This document shows, in pieces, positions 21,165 through 30,396 of a stretch of 64,000 nt of DNA. The stretch is from Acinetobacter sp. ANC 4178 (GTDB taxonomy: Bacteria; Pseudomonadota; Gammaproteobacteria; Pseudomonadales; Moraxellaceae). The DNA lies in NCBI RefSeq assembly GCF_004331175.1, contig NZ_SJOD01000006.1:277541-341540 (forward strand), read 5' to 3'. A program made the translations under genes and the position numbers. The notes below the pieces were generated by a model. It searched no databases. It saw only the letters and a program-made list of their open reading frames with translations, and had not been told where the DNA came from. Each line of letters begins with the position of its first letter. Position 1 is the first letter of the stretch.

Positions 21165-21932
21165 ATGAACATTTCTGAAATGGTTCCACATGATTTACAT
21201 CAAGCACAACAGTTTCATCGACTTTATGGTGTGAATGCACTACTGCCCGATATTGATTGGAATCATGTTTTTGAACAAAGTAAAATTACCCCCACTCATG
21301 TTGAAGCACTAAATACCCTCTATCAAAATGCCGTCCCACTTGCGTTGCAAGTTTTTGATGAACTCAATTTTGATGTGTTCACCCCTGCCGAATATAAACC
21401 ACAAGGACTAGGGCTGTTTGAAAAACTCACACTACAAGAGGAAAAACTGTTACAAGTGCTTCAAGCCGAAACACGTAGTTTAAGCCCTGCGATTCGTCAC
21501 CAAATTTGGAGCATGTTACTACGTGGCGGTGCTGTACTGGTTTTCAAAGCATGGTTAGGTAAAGTCAAAACCAATTTAGACCAGTTAGATACCAGCCAAT
21601 TTGATGAACTGTCTGACCTGCTCTTTATTAAAACGCCACCGATTGAATTGGCAAATTGGCTCATGGTCGATGTGAATGATCCGTATGATCACATCTTTCT
21701 GATGCATGACAATCAAATCTATCTCGACCGCTTTAACAGTTTAGAAACCGCTGCATTGTTTGTAGATTTAGGGGTCTATGACGCCGCATTCTTGAGTCTG
21801 CGCGATGATCGCGTCGCAGAATATTTGAAATCGAAAGGTTATATTAGCCAAGAACAAATTGATGAATTGGAATGTGCACTGAATCCACTCTATTGTGACA
21901 ACACCATGCACAAACAAGACTTTTTGGCTTAA
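21165..21932 (+). CDS. Hypothetical protein, 255 aa
   Basis: Not recognised. A soluble, acidic, mostly helical protein without signal peptide or membrane segment; the sequence is leucine- and aspartate-rich (WMLVDVNDPYDHIFLMHDNQIYLDRF type), and the C-terminal third contains a possible EF-like or ankyrin-like helix pair, though no motif is convincing. The start at 21165 follows AGGAG by seven bases. It sits between the CrbS-like kinase and the CrbR-like regulator genes, which is the only hint that it might belong to the acetate module. It ends at a shared terminator with the regulator gene. Confidence 0.75.
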   Translation: MNISEMVPHDLHQAQQFHRLYGVNALLPDIDWNHVFEQSKITPTHVEALNTLYQNAVPLALQVFDELNFDVFTPAEYKPQGLGLFEKLTLQEEKLLQVLQAETRSLSPAIRHQIWSMLLRGGAVLVFKAWLGKVKTNLDQLDTSQFDELSDLLFIKTPPIELANWLMVDVNDPYDHIFLMHDNQIYLDRFNSLETAALFVDLGVYDAAFLSLRDDRVAEYLKSKGYISQEQIDELECALNPLYCDNTMHKQDFLA

Positions 21933-21948
21933 TCCCGTTTTATACAGA

Positions 21949-21983
21949 TAAAAATAAAGACCTCTAAAAGGTCTTTATTTTTT
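21949..21983. terminator. Bidirectional terminator
   Basis: AAATAAAGACC and GGTCTTTATTT (21952-21980) form an 11-bp stem with A and T tails between convergent genes. Confidence 0.85.
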
Positions 21984-21996
21984 GCAATTCATCGCA

Positions 21997-22647
21997 TTAC
22001 ATTTTCTTTTCATCAATATTCAGCGCATTAATTGCCAGTACCGCCTGAGTACGATTTTGCACGCCTAATTTACGGAAAATGGCAGTCACGTGCGCTTTAA
22101 TCGTGGCTTCTGATACATCCAGTTCATAGGCAATCTGCTTATTGAGCAAACCTTCCGCAACCATCATTAACACGCGGAACTGTTGTGGCGTAAGCGATTG
22201 AATACGCTCTGCCAATTCAGTTTCATCTGCTGCACGCGGATCAAAACTCATATTGGTTGGTAAATTTGGTGGTAACCAGATTTCACCTTCTAAGACTTGG
22301 CGAATTGCTTCGCCAATATGACTCGGATGCGCTGACTTCGGAATATAACCCATGGCACCATGCGCAATGGCACGCTGAATAATAGACACTTCTTCATGCG
22401 CCGAAACCACAATAATCGGCAATGAAGGATGTTGTGCGCGGACATGAACCAATGCAGAAAAACCTGAAGCACCAGGCAAATTTAAGTCTAATAAGACCAA
22501 ATCAGGTTCAGGGCCTTTTTCTAAACGTTCATAAAATTCATTTACTGCGGCAGTCTCATTAATTTGGGCTTGAGGTAAGCTATAGCGAACGGCTTGAATC
22601 AAAGCATGACGAAACAACGGATGATCATCAACGATTAAAATATTCAT
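21997..22647 (-). CDS. crbR: LuxR/NarL-type response regulator, CrbR/ErdR type
   Basis: 216 residues. The N-terminal receiver has acidic pocket Asp7-Asp8, phosphoacceptor Asp54 (LVLLDLNLP) and Lys104 (GYIPKSA). The C-terminal LuxR-type helix-turn-helix is at about 151-202 (LTPQQFRVLMMVAEGLLNKQIAYELDVSEATIKAHV). It is the probable partner of the SSF-kinase 1.3 kb away; in Vibrio and Pseudomonas such regulators activate acs and other C2 genes (family knowledge). The pairing is inferred from proximity and from the acs and actP context. Confidence 0.9.
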   Translation of the reverse strand: MNILIVDDHPLFRHALIQAVRYSLPQAQINETAAVNEFYERLEKGPEPDLVLLDLNLPGASGFSALVHVRAQHPSLPIIVVSAHEEVSIIQRAIAHGAMGYIPKSAHPSHIGEAIRQVLEGEIWLPPNLPTNMSFDPRAADETELAERIQSLTPQQFRVLMMVAEGLLNKQIAYELDVSEATIKAHVTAIFRKLGVQNRTQAVLAINALNIDEKKM

Positions 22648-23015
22648 AAGCAGCGTAAGAGATCTAGTGCACAGTAATTCTTATTCTAACCATACATGTG
22701 CCCTTAAGGATATGCAAATATTAACTATTTTTTAAATAACTACAAAAAATAGGGAAATCATCAAGATTCGGTTTTTCAAAAAGTTAAAAAACAAATCTAT
22801 ATTTCCTATAAATCTAATTCACAAATTAAAAATTCTTATTCATTTACAATATAAATTGATAATTCAAGCAATTAATTCCTGTAATTGCTGCGAATGCTCT
22901 TATTTTTAGCCATATCTTAAAATCAGATAATCAATCTGCTTTTCCTTATTTTACAGCCGCTTTGCTCCTGTTGATAAATAGCAAATATTCCAAGATTGCT
23001 TTTAGGTTATTTGCT
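22648..23015. other. Divergent intergenic region, AT-rich
   Basis: 368 bases between the regulator gene (leftward) and the msuE-like gene (rightward). Very AT-rich; promoters for both genes must lie here, but I see no distinct operator, hairpin or small gene. Confidence 0.5.
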
Positions 23016-23750
23016 ATGTCATTTTCTCATCAAACCAAACCACTCAATATTGTCGCTGTGTCGGGCGGTTTAAATACACCGTCTAAAACTGAAGCTTTAG
23101 TTCAAGAAATTCTTAATGAATTGAGTGCTGCCACACCAATTAATGTTCATTTTATTAAATTCAGCGAAATTGGGCATTTATTGGGAGGGGCTATTTATCG
23201 CCACCAATTGCCACAACGCATTCAGGACGATTTGGCTGCCGTTGAAGCAGCCGATGCATTGATTGTGGGAACACCCGTTTATCGTGCTTCATTTACAGGA
23301 CTTTTCAAGCATTTTTTTGACTTTGTCGAACAGACTGCATTGGTGGATGTCCCTGTATTATTGGCTGCATCAGGGGGTAGCGATCGTCATGCCTTGGTGT
23401 TGGAACACCAACTCCGTCCACTGTTTAGCTTTTTCCAAGCGCAAACACTACCCATTGGCGTCTATGCCACAGACCGTGATTTCACTCCTGAATATAGCAT
23501 TCACAGTGAACTGCTGCGTGACCGTATTACGCTGGCCGTTGCGCGTGCCTTACCTATTTTGGAATGGGCGCCAGCCAAAGGGCAACGTGCCGATGTCATC
23601 AAAGAAAAATCACAACACGCCAATCAAACTTTGGGCATTAACACGCAAATTGAGCAAGCTGAAGTTTTACCTTCTGCCGCAGTGCCTAGTTTAGATGCTG
23701 CAGAATCACGCTTGCATGCCAAGAAAACACCACATAGCCATGTCGCATAA
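23016..23750 (+). CDS. msuE: NAD(P)H-dependent FMN reductase, MsuE type
   Basis: Flavodoxin-like reductase supplying FMNH2 to the monooxygenase encoded next. With the start at 23016 it has 244 residues; an upstream in-frame start at 22962 has an unlikely N-terminus. The N-terminal strand and phosphate loop read NIVAVSGGLNTPSKTEAL, and the flavin-binding GTPVYRASFTGLFKHFFDF segment lies near residue 80. A C-terminal tail of about 60 residues is low in complexity and probably disordered. It precedes sfnG by 27 bp with a GAGG ribosome site between, forming a sulfur-acquisition operon. Confidence 0.88.
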   Translation: MSFSHQTKPLNIVAVSGGLNTPSKTEALVQEILNELSAATPINVHFIKFSEIGHLLGGAIYRHQLPQRIQDDLAAVEAADALIVGTPVYRASFTGLFKHFFDFVEQTALVDVPVLLAASGGSDRHALVLEHQLRPLFSFFQAQTLPIGVYATDRDFTPEYSIHSELLRDRITLAVARALPILEWAPAKGQRADVIKEKSQHANQTLGINTQIEQAEVLPSAAVPSLDAAESRLHAKKTPHSHVA

Positions 23751-23777
23751 ACATTAAAATCTTCTGAGGGTTTCCGC

Positions 23778-24875
23778 ATGACACAACATAATGACGTTCT
23801 CTTTGCCTATTGGGTGCCCAATGTCAGTGGTGGCTTGGTCGTCAGTAATATCGAACAGCGTACCGATTGGAGCTATGACTACAATGTTCGTTTAGCACAA
23901 ACGGCGGAACAAAATGGCTTTGCCTATGCATTGACCCAAATTCGCTTTACCGCAGGTTATGGTGCAGAAAATCAACATGAGTCGGTCAGTTTTAGTCAGG
24001 GCCTATTGGCGAAAACAGAAAAGCTCAAAGTTATTGCGGCGATTTTGCCCGGCCCTTGGAAACCGGCTTTGGCAGCAAAACAATTGGCCACCATTGATCA
24101 CTTATCACAAGGGCGTATTGCAATTAATGTGGTCAGTGGTTGGTTTAAAGGGGAATTTGATGCCATCGGTGAGGAATGGCCTGAGCATGATCAACGCTAT
24201 GTCCGTTCAGAAGAATTTATTCGTACCTTAAAAGGGGTTTGGACACAAAACAATTATCATTTTGATGGGAAGTACTATCAGTTTAAAGACTATACCTTGT
24301 CGCCAAAACCCGTACAAAAGCCACATATTGAAATCTTTCAGGGCGGTAGTTCTCGTGCTGCGCGTGACATGGCAGCACGGGTTTCGGACTGGTATTTCAC
24401 CAATGGCAATACCCCTGAAGAACTGAAAAAACAAATTGATGATATTCGTGAAAAAGCCAAGTTGAATGGTCATCAGGTCAAAATTGGGGTAAATGCCTTC
24501 ATTATTGCCCGTGATACAGAACAAGAAGCTCAAGCAGTCTTACAGGAAATTATTGCCAAGGCCAATATTCCGGCAGTACACGCCTTTGGTGAAGCCACAC
24601 GTGAAGCTGGTGCAGCAAGCATAGAAGGCGAAGGCAATTGGGCAAAATCGACCTTTGAAGATTTGGTGCAATACAACGATGGGTTTAAAACCAATCTGAT
24701 TGGCACACCCGAACAAATTGCCCAGCGGATTGTTGAATTAAAACAAGTGGGGGTAGATCTAATTTTATCTGGCTTCTTACATTTTATTGAAGAAGTCGAA
24801 TACTTCGGCGCAAAGGTGTTGCCCTTGGTTCGTGAACTTGAAGCACAACAGCGTGTACAAGCAAAGTCTGCTTAG
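23778..24875 (+). CDS. sfnG: Dimethylsulfone monooxygenase SfnG
   Basis: 365-residue member of the FMNH2-dependent bacterial luciferase-like monooxygenases. SfnG oxidises dimethylsulfone to methanesulfinate, releasing sulfur for growth when sulfate is scarce. It contains FAYWVPNVSGGLVVS at the N-terminus, AKQLATIDHLSQGRIAINVVSGW near residue 105 and a GTPEQIAQRI near residue 316, all typical of the family. It is co-transcribed with the msuE-like reductase, which provides reduced flavin. No sfnR-type enhancer-binding activator is in the window. Confidence 0.93.
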   Translation: MTQHNDVLFAYWVPNVSGGLVVSNIEQRTDWSYDYNVRLAQTAEQNGFAYALTQIRFTAGYGAENQHESVSFSQGLLAKTEKLKVIAAILPGPWKPALAAKQLATIDHLSQGRIAINVVSGWFKGEFDAIGEEWPEHDQRYVRSEEFIRTLKGVWTQNNYHFDGKYYQFKDYTLSPKPVQKPHIEIFQGGSSRAARDMAARVSDWYFTNGNTPEELKKQIDDIREKAKLNGHQVKIGVNAFIIARDTEQEAQAVLQEIIAKANIPAVHAFGEATREAGAASIEGEGNWAKSTFEDLVQYNDGFKTNLIGTPEQIAQRIVELKQVGVDLILSGFLHFIEEVEYFGAKVLPLVRELEAQQRVQAKSA

Positions 24876-24943
24876 GTGTTACATTACAATTTAAGCAGAC
24901 TGATTTCATGCACCGATAACAACAATAACATGGCAACACCAAA

Positions 24944-24977
24944 TTTCCCCTGAGGCTCGGCTTAGGGGATTTTTTTG
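24944..24977 (+). terminator. Terminator of the msuE-sfnG operon
   Basis: TCCCCTGAG and CTTAGGGGA form a stem followed by seven Ts (24971-24977). Confidence 0.8.
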
Positions 24978-25033
24978 AGTAACGTAGATTTAAATCACCG
25001 AAGTAAGCGTAATGTCGGTTTGAATATTCAGTC

Positions 25034-25369
25034 TTAAAACACTCTAGAACTTTGCATATAATCTGCGGTCACCTGATTCAAACTGTCCAAAATCAGGTCT
25101 TTTTGACCCGTCTGAATTGCACTGTCCAATTTTAACATATAGTCCAATAACTGCTGTTTGGCAGCTTGGGCAAACTCAGAGGTGACGGCTTGATCTTCGT
25201 AGAGTAAAACGTAATTTTTAGCAAATCCGTAAATTAGAAATAAAGCAGTTTGTTCAGATGAATCTGTCGCAAGTGGAATACTTTGCTCGCAGACCTGTTT
25301 GAGTTGTTTGAAGGCATCTGTGCCAGAAGAGAGCGTTTGGAATTGCGTCAAAATCGATTGAAAAATCAT
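25034..25369 (-). CDS. Hypothetical protein, 111 aa
   Basis: Not recognised. Short, wholly helical and acidic, without signal peptide, membrane segment or cysteine. Codon use and composition match the surrounding core genes, and an ATG at 25369 is preceded by GAGGATC, so it is probably real. It lies between sfnG and acs on the acs strand but after a 212-bp gap. Confidence 0.65.
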   Translation of the reverse strand: MIFQSILTQFQTLSSGTDAFKQLKQVCEQSIPLATDSSEQTALFLIYGFAKNYVLLYEDQAVTSEFAQAAKQQLLDYMLKLDSAIQTGQKDLILDSLNQVTADYMQSSRVF

Positions 25370-25510
25370 TTGAAAAGATCCTCACAAAAACAAAATCTAC
25401 AGATTTCAATCTGAGGCGTCAACTTAAAAAACTTATATTTACATCTTTTTTCCAAGATCCTAAAAATGATGAATTTTAACCAGATGTTAAATTATTTTTT
25501 ATCATGATCA

Positions 25511-25541
25511 GCAAGAAGCAGCGCATGACGCTACTTCTTGC
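25511..25541. terminator. Inverted repeat downstream of acs
   Basis: GCAAGAAG and CTTCTTGC flank an inner AGCG/CGCT pairing (one mismatch). It lies 40 bases after the acs stop; a T-run is weak on either strand, so it may be an RNA-stabilising 3' hairpin or a poor terminator. Confidence 0.5.
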
Positions 25542-25581
25542 CTTAGATTTCTTATCAATTTAGGACCCAATCCAAGCTGTC

Positions 25582-27537
25582 TCAAGATGGGGCTTTGGAG
25601 TAAACATTGGCGATTAGCACCTCCACCACTTGTGGGTCAGCCAAGGTTGAAGTATCCCCTAGACTATCCAATTCATTCGCAGCAATTTTTCTGAGAATTC
25701 GACGCATGATTTTACCCGAACGGGTTTTGGGTAAAGCAGGTGCCCAATGTAAAGCATCAGGTGTGGCAACAGGACCGAGTACTTTGCGCACCCACGCCAC
25801 CAACTCGGCTCTTAGTTCTTCCGACTCAGGAACATCAGCTTGTAAGGTCACAAACGTACAAATGCCCTGTCCTTTAATCTCATGCGGCATACCCACCACG
25901 GCAGCTTCGGCAACCGCTTCATGTGCCACCAAAGCACTTTCAATTTCGGCCGTGCCTAAACGATGCCCTGCGACATTCAAAACATCATCGACACGTCCCG
26001 TAATCCAGTAATAACCATCTTTATCGCGTCTCGCCCCATCTCCTGTAAAATAACTGCCCGGATAAGTTGAGAAATAGGCTTCAATAAAACGGGCTGGATC
26101 ACCCCAAATGGTTCGCATTTGTCCCGGCCAAGAATCTTTAATAATCAGATTGCCTTCGGCTTCACCTTCCAGTTCTTTGCCCTCTGCATCGACTAAAGCG
26201 GGTTGAATTCCAAACATCGGGCGTGTAGCAGAGCCCGGTTTTAAATCGGTTGCACCAGGTAATGGAGAAATTAAAATACCGCCCGTTTCGGTTTGCCACC
26301 ACGTATCGACAATTGGGCAGCGGCTTTCGCCGACAACGGTGTAATACCAATTCCATGCTTCAGGATTAATTGGTTCACCCACCGAACCCAATAAACGTAA
26401 ACTGCTCCGATCACTCTCTCGTACAAAGGCATCGCCCTCACGCATCATGGAACGAATAGCCGTGGGTGCAGTATATAAAATAGTGACATTATGCTTATCG
26501 ACGATATGCCCCGTACGTGCCCAACTTGGATATTGCGGTACACCTTCAAACATCACTGTGGTTGCACCATTCGAAAGTGGTCCATAAATCACATAGGAAT
26601 GTCCTGTAATCCAGCCCACATCGGCCGTACACCAGAAAATATCATCTTGTTTTAAATCGAATACTTCACGGAAAGTACTGTTCACATAGGTCAAGTAACC
26701 GCCTGTGGTATGCAATACCCCTTTCGGTTTCCCTGTCGAACCCGAGGTATATAAAATAAATAATGGGTCTTCCGCCTTCATGGGTTCAGGAGGGCAAATG
26801 TCATTTACCGACATAATTTCCATGTGATACCACAAATCACGCTGCGGTTTCATCTCAATTGGGTTGCCAGTACGGTGTACCACTATTACATTTTGCACCG
26901 ACTCTGTACCCGCCAGACTCAAAGCAGCATCAACATTCTCTTTGAGATAAATCGGTTTGCCACCGCGCATGCCAGAGTCAGCCGTAATCACGATTTTCGC
27001 CTGACTGTCCTCTATTCGACTGGCCAAAGAATCGGGGGAAAATCCACCAAAAACCACGCAGTGTACGGCACCAATCCGTGCACAAGCCAACATCGAAATT
27101 GCAGCTTCCGAAACCATTGGCATATACAGTACTACTCGATCGCCTTTTTTAACCCCATTTTTCTTCAAAACATTGGCAAAACGGCATACTTCATCGTGCA
27201 ATTCCATATAAGAAATTATTTTATGCCGTGAAGGATGATCTCCTTCCCAAATAATGGCAGGTTTATACGGATGTTCTTTTAAATGTCGGTCTAAACAGTT
27301 GGCACAGACATTCAATTCACCATCGGCAAACCATTCAATTTTAAAGTTATCTTTATCAAAATTGGTATTTTTGACTTGGGTGAATGGGGTGATCCACTCC
27401 AGTTTGTGAGCCTGCTCTGCCCAAAAATCTTCGGGATGCTCAATGGATTGCTGATAACGTTCAAAATATTCGGCTTCATTGGTCCGTGCCGTTTTCTTAA
27501 ATTCTTCTGGAACAGGATAGACTTCTTTCATATTCAT
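25582..27537 (-). CDS. acs: Acetyl-CoA synthetase
   Basis: AMP-forming enzyme converting acetate, ATP and CoA to acetyl-CoA. 651 residues, against 652 in E. coli. The adenylation motif [11 protein letters not shown] lies near residue 264, WWQTETGG near residue 413 and the catalytic lysine in PKTRSGK near residue 605, the site of regulatory acetylation in homologues. It is monocistronic and divergent from the DUF805 gene. Expression is probably activated by the CrbR-like regulator encoded 3 kb to the left (inference from family knowledge). Confidence 0.98.
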   Translation of the reverse strand: MNMKEVYPVPEEFKKTARTNEAEYFERYQQSIEHPEDFWAEQAHKLEWITPFTQVKNTNFDKDNFKIEWFADGELNVCANCLDRHLKEHPYKPAIIWEGDHPSRHKIISYMELHDEVCRFANVLKKNGVKKGDRVVLYMPMVSEAAISMLACARIGAVHCVVFGGFSPDSLASRIEDSQAKIVITADSGMRGGKPIYLKENVDAALSLAGTESVQNVIVVHRTGNPIEMKPQRDLWYHMEIMSVNDICPPEPMKAEDPLFILYTSGSTGKPKGVLHTTGGYLTYVNSTFREVFDLKQDDIFWCTADVGWITGHSYVIYGPLSNGATTVMFEGVPQYPSWARTGHIVDKHNVTILYTAPTAIRSMMREGDAFVRESDRSSLRLLGSVGEPINPEAWNWYYTVVGESRCPIVDTWWQTETGGILISPLPGATDLKPGSATRPMFGIQPALVDAEGKELEGEAEGNLIIKDSWPGQMRTIWGDPARFIEAYFSTYPGSYFTGDGARRDKDGYYWITGRVDDVLNVAGHRLGTAEIESALVAHEAVAEAAVVGMPHEIKGQGICTFVTLQADVPESEELRAELVAWVRKVLGPVATPDALHWAPALPKTRSGKIMRRILRKIAANELDSLGDTSTLADPQVVEVLIANVYSKAPS

Positions 27538-27821
27538 ACTTCCTTGATCTTCTCCATCTCATCACGAGATGCATGCCACGCTATATATTTTTTATTGCTG
27601 CATCTGGGCAGTATTACGGCTCTTTTTTAGACACTGCAATTATGCTTTGGTCGTATATTATTTATACAGCTTAAATTCACAAGATGAAATCTAAGTGCTA
27701 GAAAAACTTTCGATGAATCAGTGTTTGGTACTTAAATTCGTCTTATAATTTTCCTGAAATGCCACATATCTGCTTTTGCAAAATGCAACATTTCATTACT
27801 GAATCCACACTGGGAAAGCCT

Positions 27822-28403
27822 ATGAGCACTCCGCAAACATCCCCATTTTTCTCACGCAATGTCACCCCTCAAAATGAGAATCCCTTATCCACGCAAGGGC
27901 GCTTTGGTCGGCTGAGTCTGATTGCATGGAGTGGTTTTCTCAATCTGATCACCTTTTTTGCCACATTGGCATTCAGCCTATTTCTTGGAATTTTTAACTT
28001 CAGTACTTATTCCATAGAAAGCAATCTCTTACAAACTTTTTTAAGCGTGGCTGGGCTCGGATTTTGGGTTATTTTTATCCTGTATTTTTATTTCAGCTTT
28101 GTGATTATGATCCGACGTCTTCATGACCTGAATAAATCAGGCTGGATGCTGTTGTTATTTTTCATTCCCCTCATTAATTTTTTTATGGCACTTTATGTAT
28201 TATTGGCTGCGGGTACAGCAGGTTTCAATCAGTACGGTGCCCCGCGTACAACACCTGTTTGGGAAAAAATTCTAGCGTGGCTGATGATCCTTTTATTTGT
28301 GTTAAGTTTTATGGCTTCTGGAAGTTTCATCTCTTATATGATGGGAGCAGGTGAACTGGAAACCCCGCAGGAAGTCATTCAACAAGGCACAAAATATTTT
28401 TAA
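27822..28403 (+). CDS. DUF805 family membrane protein
   Basis: 193 residues from the start at 27822, which follows GGGAAAG; a longer frame from 27759 lacks support. After a polar N-terminus of about 30 residues there are four hydrophobic segments, and the DUF805 signature RRLHDLNKSGWMLLL is followed by a G..G.NQYG segment. Function of the family is unknown. It stands alone between acs (divergent) and mscS, with 105 bp to the latter. Confidence 0.88.
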   Translation: MSTPQTSPFFSRNVTPQNENPLSTQGRFGRLSLIAWSGFLNLITFFATLAFSLFLGIFNFSTYSIESNLLQTFLSVAGLGFWVIFILYFYFSFVIMIRRLHDLNKSGWMLLLFFIPLINFFMALYVLLAAGTAGFNQYGAPRTTPVWEKILAWLMILLFVLSFMASGSFISYMMGAGELETPQEVIQQGTKYF

Positions 28404-28508
28404 TCGCTGTCCATATCGCTAAAGCTGTATAACTTCAGTTGCATTTGGTTATCTTTCTGGCACTTTTCAGGCAAAATAGCGACAAATTTAAATTGTTTCG
28501 GATCTCCA

Positions 28509-29495
28509 GTGGCAGAACAGCAACACAACCTGAGCGAAGTTGCTCAGGGTACCTCGCAAATGATACAAGAAGCAGGTGCAAAAACGGCTGAAACCGTGAT
28601 TGCACATACTGCAAAATATAATGACGCCTACACCACCATTGATAAAATCATGGCCAGTTTTTGGGAGCGCGTACCTTATTTCTGTATCGCACTGATTGTT
28701 CTGGTTATTTTCTGGCTACTGTCTAAAGTCTTTAAGTTCTTTGTCCGTAAAACTTTAGAAAACCGTTCGTACACACGTCAAAATCTGGTCTTGGTACTCA
28801 ACCGTGTCGGCACCAGTATCATTATTTTCTTTGGTTTTCTCATTGCCATGGTCATTGCCATTCCGGGCTTTACCCCTGGGCAACTCATGAGTGCCTTGGG
28901 GATTGGTTCGGTGGCGATTGGTTTTGCCTTCAAAGACATTTTCCAGAATATGTTGTCAGGGATTCTGATTTTACTCGGTGAACCGTTCCGTATTGGTGAT
29001 GATATTATTGTCAATAATATGGAAGGAACGGTTGAAGATATTCAGATTCGCGCGACCTTCTTACGTTCATATGATGGACGTCGTATTGTGATTCCGAATG
29101 CAACCGTTTATACCAGTCCCGTCACCGTCAATACGGCTTATCAACGTCGTCGTTGCGAATTTATGGTGGGCATTGGCTATGAAGATGATGAACAAAAAGC
29201 CAAAAATATTATTACTGCCATTTTAGATAAAAATCGCAATGTCCTCAGTCAACCGGGTTTTACAGTGAATGTCACTGCCTTGGCTGATTTCTCGGTAAAT
29301 CTGACGGTACGTTGGTGGATTGATACCACTGAAACCAATATTGCCGCATCGGTCAGTGAAATTCAGGCCGAAGTGAAACAAGCCTTTAATGAACACGACA
29401 TTAACATTCCTTATCCAGTACAGGAAGTGAAAGTACATCGTGACCAAAACCTGCCTTATATGAAACCTGAAACTTCAGGTAAACAAACGACCTAA
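28509..29495 (+). CDS. Small-conductance mechanosensitive channel (MscS family)
   Basis: 328 residues from a GTG start at 28509. About 50 hydrophilic residues precede three membrane helices; the pore-lining third helix is in ALGIGSVAIGFAFKDIFQNMLSGILILL, followed by the beta domain (FRIGDDIIVNNMEGTVEDIQIRAT and VIPNATVYTSPV) and the C-terminal alpha/beta domain. It opens on membrane tension during osmotic downshock. It is longer than E. coli MscS (286) at the N-terminus. Its 3' end overlaps the convergent rsmE gene by 21 bp. Confidence 0.94.
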   Translation: MAEQQHNLSEVAQGTSQMIQEAGAKTAETVIAHTAKYNDAYTTIDKIMASFWERVPYFCIALIVLVIFWLLSKVFKFFVRKTLENRSYTRQNLVLVLNRVGTSIIIFFGFLIAMVIAIPGFTPGQLMSALGIGSVAIGFAFKDIFQNMLSGILILLGEPFRIGDDIIVNNMEGTVEDIQIRATFLRSYDGRRIVIPNATVYTSPVTVNTAYQRRRCEFMVGIGYEDDEQKAKNIITAILDKNRNVLSQPGFTVNVTALADFSVNLTVRWWIDTTETNIAASVSEIQAEVKQAFNEHDINIPYPVQEVKVHRDQNLPYMKPETSGKQTT

Positions 29496-30182
29496 AACAT
29501 AGGAAATTGCAGTTTCCGTTCTTAAAATTCGGTTGCCTAAGCTCACCGCTTGGCAGCCGTTTTTTTCGAGCAAATCAATTTCATAGGGAATAAAGCCACC
29601 TTCTGGACCAATCAGCAAGGTACACGCATGTGTAATCGCATAAGGCATGCTTATATCCGCATAAGGATGCGCCACATAAGCAAGTTTTTCAGGGCTAATC
29701 CACTTGGGTAAAACATCTTCCACAAAGGGTTTAAAGCGTTTATAAATTTCAATTTTCGGGGCAATGGTGTCTCCCGCCTGCTCTAATCCCAAAGTCACGT
29801 ATTGATCAATCTGCTGTAAAAATGGTGTTTGCCAATAGCTTTTATCCACCCGATAACTATGTAGCAGCACAATTTTCTCTACGCCCATCGTCACGCTATC
29901 CATGATTAAACGACGTAAGACTTTCGGACGTGGCATTGCCACAATTAAAGTCACAGGTAATTTTTCAGGTACGGGTTCTGCCTGAATGGACTTCACTTGA
30001 ATAAGCCGCTCATCCACCGCCAAGACTTCGGTTAAATAACGTTGCCCTTCACGGATCCCCACTTTTAAGCGGTCTCCCACCTGTAGATTGAGGTGAGTCC
30101 GTAAATGCTCTAGCTGCCGAGTGGAGGTAATAGACCAGACTTCAGATTCGGTTTGCCGTGGGTCTAACAGAACGATATTCAT
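29475..30182 (-). CDS. rsmE: 16S rRNA m3U1498 methyltransferase RsmE
   Basis: SPOUT-family enzyme methylating N3 of U1498 in 16S rRNA, using S-adenosylmethionine. The start at 30182 (MNIVLLDPRQTES) gives 235 residues, near the usual 243; the in-frame extension to 30224 encodes a hydrophobic, unrelated stretch. The C-terminal trefoil-knot motifs LLIGPEGGF and VSLGNRILRTETA are intact. It overlaps mscS tail to tail. A hairpin repeat separates it from waaA upstream. Confidence 0.96.
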   Translation of the reverse strand: MNIVLLDPRQTESEVWSITSTRQLEHLRTHLNLQVGDRLKVGIREGQRYLTEVLAVDERLIQVKSIQAEPVPEKLPVTLIVAMPRPKVLRRLIMDSVTMGVEKIVLLHSYRVDKSYWQTPFLQQIDQYVTLGLEQAGDTIAPKIEIYKRFKPFVEDVLPKWISPEKLAYVAHPYADISMPYAITHACTLLIGPEGGFIPYEIDLLEKNGCQAVSLGNRILRTETAISYVLGRLFT

Positions 30183-30238
30183 AATAAATAGAAAAAATCC
30201 AAAAAGGAAAAACTCAATGAACACATGCCATCGTGGAT

Positions 30239-30330
30239 GGGCGACAGGGATGTCGCCCGCGGTGCTGAGGTACAGGACGTACCTTCAGCGCTGCAAAAGA
30301 TTTTTGCTACTTTTCATCTCAGAAAAGTAG
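30239..30330. repeat. Compound hairpin repeat (three successive stem-loops)
   Basis: Three adjacent stem-loops: GGGCGACA/TGTCGCCC (30239-30258), GCTGAGGTAC/GTACCTTCAGC with one bulge (30264-30289) and CTACTTTT/AAAAGTAG (30307-30330). The element lies in the rsmE-waaA gap and looks like a dispersed REP- or MITE-like intergenic sequence. Spurious small proteins are often called across it. Confidence 0.6.
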
Positions 30331-30396
30331 GAATCACCTACGCAAAGGCATTCATAGAATCTACAATATTTACGGTTGTGACAAACTTTTCAAGTT

